This document shows positions 52,701-62,499 of a stretch of 64,000 nucleotides of DNA, piece by piece (positions within the stretch are counted from its first letter, which is position 1; every line of letters begins with the position of its first letter). Position numbers and translations under genes: made by a program. The notes beneath the pieces were generated by a model. The model was not told where the DNA came from, made no database searches, and worked only from the letters and a program-made list of their open reading frames with translations. This DNA comes from Branchiostoma floridae (lineage: Eukaryota; Chordata; Leptocardii; Amphioxiformes; Branchiostomatidae). The stretch is from positions 19,562,702-19,626,701 of the forward strand of contig NC_049993.1 of the NCBI RefSeq assembly GCF_000003815.2, written 5' to 3'.

Positions 52701-54571
52701 GAAAAAGTCAGTATTCCCATTGTGTTCTAGTAAAAATATGCTTGGCTTTGTTTGCTAGTCCTTCTGGTATTTGTTTGCCCTAATTAGCTGACACTACAAG
52801 TGCCATTACTGTGTCATTACTGCATCATTACTTACAACACTTTGTGTACTATTCAAACAGACCTGATGTTACCAGGGGTGATACCAGGAGAGGAGGGGCT
52901 GCCTGTGATTGAGAAGAACAGCCTATGTGCCGTATCACTGCTGGGGAACAGGTAAGAGATTACCTCTCCTCCTACAACTTTGTTGGATAGGTTGACATGT
53001 CAAACAGATTTCCTCCAGAAGTTGTGGTTTTGTGCAGCTACTAACATGTCCTGCAGATTAATACACTGTAAATATCCTTCACCTCCTGTATCAGTTCATG
53101 AGTATTTGTGGATTTAAGAAGAGCATACAGTACTTCTTACTAGTACATATTTACTGGTGCTTTCCCAGCTGGTGACACGAACCATGACCTGTCAAACTGG
53201 TCAGTAAAAGGACTAACACAGTCATGCTCTTCAAACCCAAATTCCTTGACCCATGCCTCCTAATCTTGGTCCTGACCTGTGACTGTCATTCACCTGCAAC
53301 CGCTCTATGAACGCCATAACTCTTTACTCTTGCTGTCCTGTAGAGCCCCCATTGCAGTAGGCAGGACCACGATGTCATCATCTCAGATGCAGGAGTGTGG
53401 AATGAAGGGGAAGGGAGTCACTGTGCTGCACACGTACCTGGATCAGCTCTGGTGAGCAACAGTTTATACCCAAACACTCTCAAGATACCTTCCAGGACAA
53501 GATCGTCTGTGTTGATAATGCAGAAATTGAAAAGTTTCCTAAGAAGGTAGAGTTAATACTTCAAGATAGAATTAACTCAAGATAGCCCAGGTTACATTCC
53601 ATTAATTACTCCTCCTGTTCAGGGAACATGGTGACCAGACCCCCCTCCCCACCATGGCTACCCAGCAGTCCTGTCCTGAAGGTCATGTGCCTGACCTTGA
53701 CTCAGGAGATGCAACATCAGAGGAACAACTGCAAGGACAACTTGCTGCAGAAGCCTCAAGCACCACGGACACTGTACCTATAGAAAAGCTGGTCTTAAAT
53801 GATGACCTTGGTGATGAAGGTGACCTTGAGAAAGTAAATGACCTTGATACAGAGACTACTGTAGGTGGAGTGAAGGATGATGGGAATGAATGTGGAGAGG
53901 AGGAAGGAGAGACAAGAGATGAGGAGGATGAGGTATCTCCTGTCGGTAAGACAGACCAATTTCTCTCCCTCTCTACAATTCATCCCTGCCAAGTTTACTT
54001 TACAGGGACTATCACATAGATGTTATTGAACCTTTAAGTGTTTTCAAAAGTAGAAGGTACATGTATCAACTTCATGTTAGTGTTGAGGCTAGTAAATGAA
54101 ATAAGACAACAGCTGTAAATGTAATTAAGCTCCATTAAATTGTATCTGCCACTTTGAAAAACAGTGAGAGATCTCTGGTGCAGCACACCCCATGTATGCA
54201 CAGTGTAGACATACAGAGGTGCATTATTATGGGAGATTTGTAGGGACACATTATTTAGGGTGAGGGATATACGTGACCTGGCAGAATTATGATTAACTTT
54301 AAGTTAGTAGATGTTAACTTCTGTTGTTTGACTGATCTGTTTTGTGTTAACGTTATGTGATTCACAACTCATGTGTTACTTGGCTAAAAAGGCTATAGGA
54401 TGACTTTTACCCTAAGGCTTACCTTTACCTGCTGCATCCCCCCCCCCCTTCAGACCAGATGGACTCCCTCCTGTACCAGTGCTTCCTCCACGCACTGAAG
54501 ACAAACGTCAAGAAGATTGACCTTCCCCTCCTCACCAGTAAACTCCTTAGAGGTCACATGCAGATTTGTTG
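49778..54571 (+). CDS. EIF2D: eIF2D (copy 2), exons 1-7, continues beyond the window
   Basis: Exons 49778-49833, 51427-51617, 52088-52171 (first donor; alternatives to 52681), 52861-52951, 53344-53451, 53623-53945 and 54454-54571. Exons 1, 2 and 4-7 match their unit 1 counterparts exactly in length. The protein differs at a few positions (for example EKLVL for ENLVL and KKIDLPLL for KKTDLPLL). Exon 3 leads into 11 in-frame 51-bp repeats. Exon 8 onward (SWIB, SUI1) is expected past the right edge, beyond gene D. If the duplication is real, this copy is the better candidate for the functional gene because its array keeps frame. Confidence 0.9.
50001..50678. mobile_element. Hairpin-array DNA transposon (678 bp) with 10-bp target duplication
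   Basis: Flanked by TCTACTGCAG at 49991-50000 and 50679-50688; unit 1 has a single TCTACTGCAG at 20948-20957 (empty site). The ends are inverted repeats: CAAAACTACCGAGGTCACGG at left and, at right, CCGTGACCCGCGTAGCCTTG. Inside are about 13 short hairpins built from a TCRTCACTGG-type arm, a 3-6 base loop and a CCAGTGACGA-type arm. No ORF. The 9-10-bp target duplication suggests a Mutator-like mobiliser. Confidence 0.85.
51150..51370 (+). repeat. Two truncated copies of eIF2D exon 2 (unit 2)
   Basis: The first (from about 51152) has a good acceptor, then the exon 2 frame through MSTMKIYMKS to an in-frame TGA at about 51266. The second (from about 51291) starts AAGGAAGCTTCGAGC and runs to about 51355. 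The complete exon follows at 51427-51617. The arrangement matches unit 1 and so predates the large duplication. Confidence 0.85.
52148..52690 (+). repeat. 51-bp in-frame minisatellite of splice donors at eIF2D exon 3 (unit 2)
   Basis: Eleven head-to-tail units, donors 51 bp apart from 52171 to 52681 with no indels. Each unit encodes [18 protein letters not shown] and contains the junction GGGGCAG followed by GTCAGT. The final unit is GGGACAG. The frame stays open through all units, so any donor splices in frame to exon 4 (D-LMLPG). Confidence 0.97.
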
Positions 54572-55024
54572 GTGAGTAAGACTTCACATAGTTACCATAA
54601 CTTAAGGATCAGCAAATTTGATGGAAGAATCAAAGGTTTGCATGTAAGATTCTTTTTGAACAGTGAAACCTAATATTGATCAGAGAAAAGTTATGTATTT
54701 TTTTCAATTTATAAAAAGGTAGAAACTGTTAAGTTGAATCTTTGCTTTGAGATTTTGAGATTTGTGTATATAAAGGAATCATGAAATATATCTTGATGGC
54801 ATTTTAAACTTCACAGATGATGCATAGATAAACTACAAGAAATAAAGGGTATTATACAGTGGGGATTTTTGACAAGATTTTACAGGATTGTTTATTCCTT
54901 CGTTCCTTCAAACCCTTTTAAGTTTGTATTTCCTACTGGTACATGGGGCAGCAAATTTCCTTGCTATTTCAGTAGCACTGTTACAGTCACAAGATACACA
55001 GACACAAGGATGGCAGCAGTCAGA

Positions 55025-55030
55025 TTTATT
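55025..55030 (-). terminator. Poly(A) signal of DED-NHL gene D
   Basis: Minus-strand AATAAA, 564 nt after the stop, in the conserved 3'-end block. Confidence 0.65.
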
Positions 55031-55593
55031 TTTTACTACAACAACACAACAACTGTAGCCATTCATTCTGGTCCATAAACTTGTAAAGTTTGAAAACTCA
55101 GTGTCAGTAAAGAATACTTTTTACACTGTTACACAATACAAATCAGCTTGCTGATAGTAGATGAACCCATTATATACTAATCAAAAATATTTGAACGTCT
55201 TGCCTAAAGAAGATTCTTGTAAGATTTCATTTGATATTTGTATAAGCTGCTTTTGTTTTAATTACTGCTTTGTATATGGATCTATAGAGAGTAAACTTTG
55301 GATACTTGGATGCTTTATTCAACTCATTAGCTATCATACATAATTTCATCATAAAATATGTCATGAATGTCTAAGTGGAAGTTTGGAAAACTCAAACTCA
55401 ACCAGAAAATTGTCAACCTCAACCAGAGTGGTCCCCAACTAAAATGGCTAATTAAAGAAGTATCTGGTTATACAACACTTATCATGCTTTGTTTCAGTAT
55501 TCTTTCTATCCCATACCATCTTCAGCGGGCTTGTTAGGAAATATTGTGTTCCCGTACCTAGGATGTTCTCACTCACTAGGATGTTCTGTACTG

Positions 55594-58500
55594 TTACATG
55601 TATCTGTACTTCCTGATACAGTGGTCACCAGGATCAGCTACAAACACATGTCCATCCTCTGTCACAGCCACACCATGGGGGTTGATGAGTTTGTCCCCAT
55701 CACTACTGATGGTTGAAACCCAGATGCCATTTGGGTGGAACACATGAAGCTTCCTGCCATGTTCTACACCACCTTCACCAGAGTTATCTCCTCCATTAGC
55801 CAGAACTATGTTCCCCCTGCTGTCAGCTGACACACCATGAGGACCCCACATGTCCTGTGGCTGTCTGCCCCACTGACCAAACTTGTGTTTAAAGTTCAGA
55901 TTCTTGTCAAACACCTGAACACGGTGGTTTCTTTTATCTGCCACAATGATGTTATCTTCTTTATCCACACAGACAAAACGTGGCTCATCAAACTGCCCCT
56001 CCCCCTTCCCCTGCCCTCCCACCTGTTTCACCAGTGTCCCATCTGCCTCAAACAGGAAGATGCTGTGTTTGTCTGGATCAGCTACAACAACCCTCCCATC
56101 CCTCTGTACTGCCAGGCCATAGGGGTCTATGCAATATTCACCCAGAGGAAATTTGTGTAGCAGTTTCCCTGATGGTGAAAATTTCGTCACTTCATACACA
56201 GATTTCACCACTATGGTGCCATCAGTCTGAACTGCAAGTCCTACAGGGTTGATAGTAGGAAATGAATGACAAAATTTCCCACTCAGATCAAACACCTGAA
56301 CACGCTTGTTGAAAGTATCAGCCACATACAGCCTGTCCCCCCTGACTGCTACATCTACAGGCCTGTCAAACTGCCCCTGCTGGTTGCCCTTCTGCCCAAA
56401 CCTCAGTACAGGGTTGTTACTGCCCACATCTACAGTGAGAGAACCCAGGTCCTTCATACCCCCCATACAGACCCCCAGTGAGTGTTTCCCTGACTCCAGA
56501 GGTCTCCACTCAGCACCCCAGACCCTCCTAACTCTGCTGGTTTGTCCCTTCCCTGCAGCTAGTGGGGGGCTACTGTGTGCTGTAGTCTGTATCAGGGTGG
56601 CTTTGCCCTGTGGTGAGGTCACCTCTATCTGTGGTGTAACATCCCCACTTGTAAGATCTGCAGTGTTGGTTGTGACTGTGACAGAGCTAGGCAGACTCTC
56701 TACTACCGACTCCTGTACAGCAATACTGAACCTACCAAACACAGGTACTGAGAAGGAACCTCCAGAAACCTGGGATAGGCTACAGGGTTGGAAGGACACT
56801 CTTTTACAATCATCCAAACTCCTAGTTTGTGTTTCCTGCAAGGAGAGTTTCTGGAGCGTTTCTTCTATTTGTTGCTTTACGATAAGAAGCTCCTTTTCAT
56901 TTTTACAGTCTAAAATCTTTTGAGAGAATGCTACCTTTTCCTTGTTCTTTCCAAGTTCCATCTGCAATCTCTTTTTTTCCTGAGTCAGTTCCCCTTTTCT
57001 GTCTCTGTTGACTTTTTGTATGTTTGTGATTACCTCCTGCCTTTCCAATTTGAGTTTGGAGATTACCTGCTTGTAGTGCTGCTGGATTTCCTTCTCTACT
57101 TCCTGACAGTTCTGTTTGATGGCTGTGAGTTCCCTGTCAATGTTTTCCATTCCCTCAGTTATCTTGGAGATAGCTTCTTCTGCCTCTGCTTTGTACTTTG
57201 GTGCAATGTTTTTGCCTATGGTAGGAAAGAATAATTATTGGACCACTCATACAAAACATGCACCTTATTGTTAGAATCTTGAACTTCTTTCATTAGATGA
57301 CAGTCAGTGACATAAGAAGAACACATTATTTTCACACATTCAGTGATCACTATAGATGTATGTAAACGAAAAGCCCCCAGCAGTTGCATACATTACACAA
57401 TTTGCCTACGATGGGATCTCCCAACAACCCCCATTCTGATTTACCACTGTGTGTTTATCCTGATATTGGCCCATGCATGATGATAACGTTAATCTCATTT
57501 GAAAAGTGATGCTAAAAGCTCACTATCTGCTCTTCCGGGTAAAGAAAAAGAAGTATTACCTTCCGACAAAGTCATCTGGCTGCCAGCTGATGCGTAGCCT
57601 GAATCTGATGACAGAACGCTTCCTGACGATAGGGTGCTTGCGACAGACTGGACACTTGCGACAGACTGGACACTTGCGACTGACTGGACACTTGCGACTG
57701 ACTGGACACTTGCGACTGACTGGACACTTGCGACTGACTGGACACTTGCAATGGATCGGATGCTTCCTGCCCTTGTTTTCTGTGTGATCTCTAGTTCTTC
57801 TGGCTGTCTGGAAGTGCCCAGCGATGCCAGGTGTGATGTCACCTGTTCCACCTGCTCTTCCTCAGGGAGCTGTGGCTCACCTGGGACAGGTTGGGCAGGT
57901 ACATCAGCTTCCACCTGTCCTGTTGCACCTGTCAAACCAAGTAATTTCATTTTCTGAATTTTGAAAAGAACAATTTGGTATCTAATCACTAAAATCAACA
58001 GAGTGAACATATGCCAAATATTATTTGATATTAATAGTGAGCTGCCAACTATTCAGTTGCACCTGTCAAATCAAGTAAGTTCATTTTCAGTTTTTTGTAA
58101 ATTTAAAGCACATTGGTATTCATTTCAAGAATTTTGTAAAAGCAAATTATAATTGGTATTCATTTTCAGAATTCTTGTAAGAATATGACTTATTTTTAGA
58201 ACTACATGTACATGTACTTGTAAAACCACACTTGTAGTCAGTAAAATCAACGGACTGTCAGCGTATGAAAAATATAGTGTTGAGTAATAGGCCGTATTAG
58301 AATCACTCCCTTCCTAAATTTTCCAAGACACACATGAATCTTTGTAAAGCAAGCAAATAGTCTGAATTGATTGAATGAGTACCTTTCCCAAAGTAGTCCC
58401 TCCAAGCTCTGTAGTCCTGCTCCAGAACCAGAGTCCTCACCACCAGCTGGTCTCCTCCCTCCAGGCTCTGCATCTCCTCAGTCATCAGCAGCTCAGTCAG

Positions 58501-60142
58501 GCTGTCAGACAGGCGGCCGCTCGTGCAGGAACCCCAGAAATGGGCAAATTTGGGCTCAGACTCAAACGTCAGAAACAGGATCACACAACCTCTGTATGTA
58601 CTCACTATGATGGCATGTTGTTGTTCAATTTTGGCCTGAAGCTCATCAAACCTTTTCTCCAAACTTTCTTGGGACAAAAAGGATTTTGCTTTCTTTAGGG
58701 ACTTAACTTTTCTTTCTTCGTACATGTAAAGTGCCTTAAGCTCTTCATCCCTCATTCTAGTCTTCAGTTGGAGAACCTGCTCATTTTGATATACTGTGGT
58801 CAAAAGGTGTGGATTTGGAATGGTTAACTGGGGTTGTTCTCCAATCGCTATATCAAAACTCCCTTGGAAGCCTGGGTAGATAGCCAGGGCCATGGGCATA
58901 GCTGGAAAATAAAGAAACCTGTTTTTTCTCTGTTATATTTAAAGTTTTATCACATGTTTGAAGTACAAAATGGAACATTGGGCATGCATGTACATGTACC
59001 TTTCATTTGTCCTTTCACCATCTTTTTGGAGTCTAGGGTATCAGTAAGTGTCCAAAGGAAACAACATTTAGCCTGTAATGAACAGTTACCGGGCACAGTT
59101 ACTCTTCAACCCACACAATGCAGGATGTTTCTTGCACTTGAAAAGTCATCCCTATACTTACGTTGCATGAGGGTGTGATGGGGTTCACTCATGGGGGGTG
59201 TCTGTTGTAGAGCTGCTGCTGCTGCTGCTTGTGCTATATACAGATAACAATCAACACAAATAAATTGAGATTTTGGCAATTTTTTTTCATTTAGGTAAAG
59301 GTAAAGGCAGTGGGTTGTTATCTACTGCCAAAGTGTTTATTAACCAACCATCAGCTTCCACCACATTTTACCTCTCCAACCAAAGTCAGATACAGTGAGT
59401 TACCCATTTTTACACCTTGGTCAAGCGAGGAAAGTCATCTTGATGTTAAGTGCCTTTCCCAAGGGCACATGATTGGTAGCACGACAGGATTTGAACACTT
59501 TTGCTAATACCTTCATTTCATTGATACATATATTGGAAACTTGGAAACTTTATCTTATTGTGACTTAAAAAAGATGTGGGCTAGGAAGTTTGGTCAAGAT
59601 TCTGACATAAACAGCTTCTGGATAAAATCAGTGCTTTACTGGAGATACAATACTGGAAAATAAATAATGCATAGTATAGACATCCATTCAGTTTGTCCAA
59701 CACAATAAACCTAAAATCCTTTTTACAATAATATTACACCTACAGTTATTTGGGTATTAACTGTTCCTATAGCAGTTACCTGAGCTTACATATATGTATG
59801 TGCAGTGGTTGGCTTTACTCATCTATAGTCATGATCATGTAGAAATTGTTCAGACATACCTTCAGATTCTGTCTTCTGCTGTTGCTCAAGTTCTTCAGCT
59901 TCCTTGGCCAATCTTCCTTTCCCCAAACTTTGTAAAATCTGTATAAGTAACTGCAGATTGCCATATCCAATCTTATTGTCGGCCTGTAGCATTATAAAAA
60001 TGTCCAGAGCCGTTGCATGTTGCACTCTTGCTACTGACAAAATTTCAGCAGCAAGCAAGTTCCGTAGCTTTTTTAAGTCTTCATCCGACAAGTTTTCAGC
60101 AATCTTGTTGTAGAGCCGGGTGAGGGCTGGGAGTTGGGCCAT
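55594..60142 (-). CDS. DED-coiled coil-NHL protein D (five exons)
   Basis: Exons 60142-59860, 59233-59162, 58901-58383, 57928-57560 and 57215-55594 join in phase 1 throughout to about 954 residues. It is the unit 2 counterpart of gene A: DED (LYNKIAENLSDEDLKKLRNL), Ala/His exon with one Ala fewer, coiled coil plus possible TRADD-N-like domain (GCVILFLTF...[20 protein letters not shown]), Ser-rich exon, and coiled coil with NHL. The Ser-rich exon has six ASVQSV hexapeptides against two in A and a longer start (GATGQVEADVPAQ). The second coiled coil and the VESLPSSV region differ from A more than the NHL blades do. No frame breaks. Antisense in eIF2D copy 2 intron 7. Confidence 0.9.
59285..59505 (-). 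mobile_element. tRNA-derived SINE (second family), in gene D intron 1
   Basis: Ortholog of 29990-30245: TTACCTCTCCAACCAAAGT, ACCCATTTTTACACCTTGG and CTTTCCCAAGGGCACATGAT, then GGATTTGAACAC. More intact in the CTTTCCCAAGGGC tract than the unit 1 copy. Confidence 0.55.
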
Positions 60143-60441
60143 GGTTGGTGCCTGGACACAGCAAGGTTTTCAGGCCTATGGAAGTGCAGGTAGAAAATGA
60201 TTTTGAGTTGAATCAGTCTTCTCCTTGTATGGAGGGCACAGTCCTCATTTTAGGCATTGATATTGTCAAATATATCACATTAAGCAGTGAATTGAGTTCT
60301 CAAGAACACAGACCACAAAACTGAAGTTATAAAAAATAATGTCATAGTCTCATTCATTAAAAAGCTCATCTGATTCGTTACAATGTGAAAAGGACAATGA
60401 GTTGAAAAACACCATGTTGGGCATCATTACTGGTGAATACT

Positions 60442-60458
60442 AGACCTTTGACCCTTAC
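60442..60458 (-). promoter_or_regulatory. DR1-like site upstream of gene D
   Basis: Minus-strand GGGTCAAAGGTCT about 300 bp before the ATG, identical to the site before gene A while the flanks have diverged by small changes. Confidence 0.35.
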
Positions 60459-60958
60459 AATATTTAGTAGCTGTTTTTCTTATAGTACAACCACATTAAT
60501 CAGAGACTACTGTAATCATTAACACGTGACAGGTACAGTACAGGAATGTTGTCATGAGAAACTCTCAAGACTGTTTTTTACAAGACAAGTAGAGAAAACC
60601 CACCTTTTCCCTGCTAATGTTGAGTGTGGACCCTGGACCTACGCGTGTACCCTTAAAGCATGCCGGGATACCTGAGTTAATATTAACTTGATGCTATTTC
60701 CTCAATCAATATTGTTAACCAGTCTGACCCCCCAAGGTCGTGTGTACACAGTCACCCGCCAGACTTTACCAGCTACTGTTGTGGTCTAATTATCTGCTGT
60801 AAGTGTGCAAATATTTAGTATTTAGGTGCAACTCCAGGACTTTATTTATCTATCAGTATCAGCATCATTGTTCACCGTAGCACCTCTCTAATAGTATATA
60901 CAAATGTATTGTGCAGTTAGTGTTCCTGTTGTAAGAGAGCACCCTGGGGTAGAATGTA

Positions 60959-61075
60959 CTCTCCAAGCAGAGGTTTGGCTTGGCTTTTTTTCTCGGGTTT
61001 TCTATTTTGTGCCGTTTTCTTCATACGTTGTAACAATTGTCAAAAGCAACCAGAGCCAAACCTCTGCTTGGAGAG
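60959..61075. mobile_element. Short MITE, TA target site (117 bp)
   Basis: Unit 2 ortholog of 31661-31775: CTCTCCAAGCAGAGGTTTGG at left and CCAAACCTCTGCTTGGAGAG at right, TA on both sides. Confidence 0.85.
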
Positions 61076-61141
61076 TAGATAGAATGGTCAAGCCCAACAG
61101 CATGTATGTGATTGGTTCTCAGGTTGAATCTGCAGACATCT

Positions 61142-61465
61142 CAGGGCTCAAAAGACTTTTTTCTGCATACATGAACAGGTGCAGGTAAAATTGAAAATCT
61201 TCTGCCCCAGACAACTTTTATCTGAATTTAGGAAGCATGGATCATACAAAAATTGTTAAGGAACCATAATAATGATTGCTATTTTTTCTTTACTTAATAG
61301 GTGGTAACAGTCAATGCAGCTAATAACAATCCACATACACCTACATCATAGCACATTTATGTATAAAACCCTGTACATGTACCCATGCAGGTTAGGTGCA
61401 TGTAGACACCAGAAATACCTGCACAGCTCCAAGTGTACTAACATTATGCAGGTGGAATTTCTGAT
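61142..61465. mobile_element. CAGGGCTC-ended element (copy 3)
   Basis: CAGGGCTCAAAAGAC at the left end. The interior matches 10522-10874 in reverse orientation (AACAGTCAATGCAGC..., TGTATAAAACCC). The right end is degraded near TGCAGGTGGAATTTC. Not present at the matching place in unit 1. Confidence 0.7.
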
Positions 61466-61754
61466 TGCAAAAATACAGTTATTTACCTTGGGTAAATGTT
61501 GATAACAAAGTCACCTGTAACATAATCTGGCTATTAATCTATTTCTGTCATGTTTGATCAGGGTAGCCAAACTCAGGGGTGGGACCACAGCTTTTAGCAG
61601 TGGGACCCTTGTAATGTATCCACTGTTAGTACCTTTTCTCAGCAACACTGAGTAGATCTGCTGAAGAGCAGGTTTTATACCCTACCTAATCATTGATATG
61701 CTATGGAGGTGAAGACAAAGTTTAGTCCAAACAAATTTATGACAAAGTCAAGAC

Positions 61755-62490
61755 AAGGTTGATGGTCAGTGACCCTACCTCTGGACTAAGAAGTCATGAG
61801 TTCCAATCCCAGCTGTGTCACTCACCTGGAGTGTAAAGTTCAACTTAAGGTCTCATTGATGTATTACTCAGAGTGGGTACCCTAAAAGAGATCCGAGCCA
61901 AAAAATAAACGGCTGCATGGACGCGTGTTTTTATCGTGAGAAATTCCCTTTTAGCTAGCGGAACTGATCTCAAAAGTTAGATTGATGAAAGCTTGTTTGT
62001 AACTGAAGAAATGAGGTGTAAAGTTTTGCAGCCGCGCGCTAGGTCGGAGGTACACAGTCCTGGGTTCTGAGTGGTACGGTTGTACACAAACAGCAAAAAA
62101 GTGCCTTTTGGGGGGATTGACTAATCATAGTTTGCAATTGCTATAGAAAACCTATAGTATGTATAGTTGACGTTGACAATTTTTTCCCACGATAAGGGTA
62201 AATGTGCTCAACATAGAATGAAAAATCTGCTAAAATTTTACATTATGATAGCTTCATCATGAACGCGCCCATGTAAACCATGATTTATAACATTATACAT
62301 TTATAACATGAATTTTAGAAGTCTATGGGAAGAAAAAACTCATCAATGAGACCTTAAGACAGGATATGAGCCATGGCCCTCTGTTATTACTAACTTTTCC
62401 CCTGTACAATGAATCCTGTCGATGTCACCCGTCTCTCCAGCTGCCCAAAACTAACTCTGAACACAGGAAGCCAGCTATGGTTGTGTAAGT
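61755..62490 (+). mobile_element. tRNA-derived SINE interrupted by a transposon (unit 2 copy)
   Basis: Head TCAGTGACCCTACCTCTGGA and B-box-like GAGTTCCAATCCC, then split by the element at 61849-62353. The body resumes at AAGACAGGATATGAGCCATG and contains ACAATGAATCCTGTCGATGT. Confidence 0.65.
61849..62353. mobile_element. TTAA-flanked MITE (505 bp)
   Basis: The ends GGTCTCATTGATG and CATCAATGAGACC are exact inverted repeats, bounded by TTAA at 61845-61848 and 62354-62357. Unit 1 has the undisrupted TTAA at 32305-32308. TTAA duplication is typical of piggyBac-mobilised elements. No transposase frame inside. Confidence 0.85.
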
Positions 62491-62499
62491 TTGTCGTGC

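Larger units (their letters stand above)
48150..62490. repeat. Segmental duplication, unit 2
   Basis: Collinear with about 18850-32460. It carries unit-specific insertions (50001-50678 and 61849-62353) and lacks others (the MITE at 19490). The homology fades after about 62490. Confidence 0.9.
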
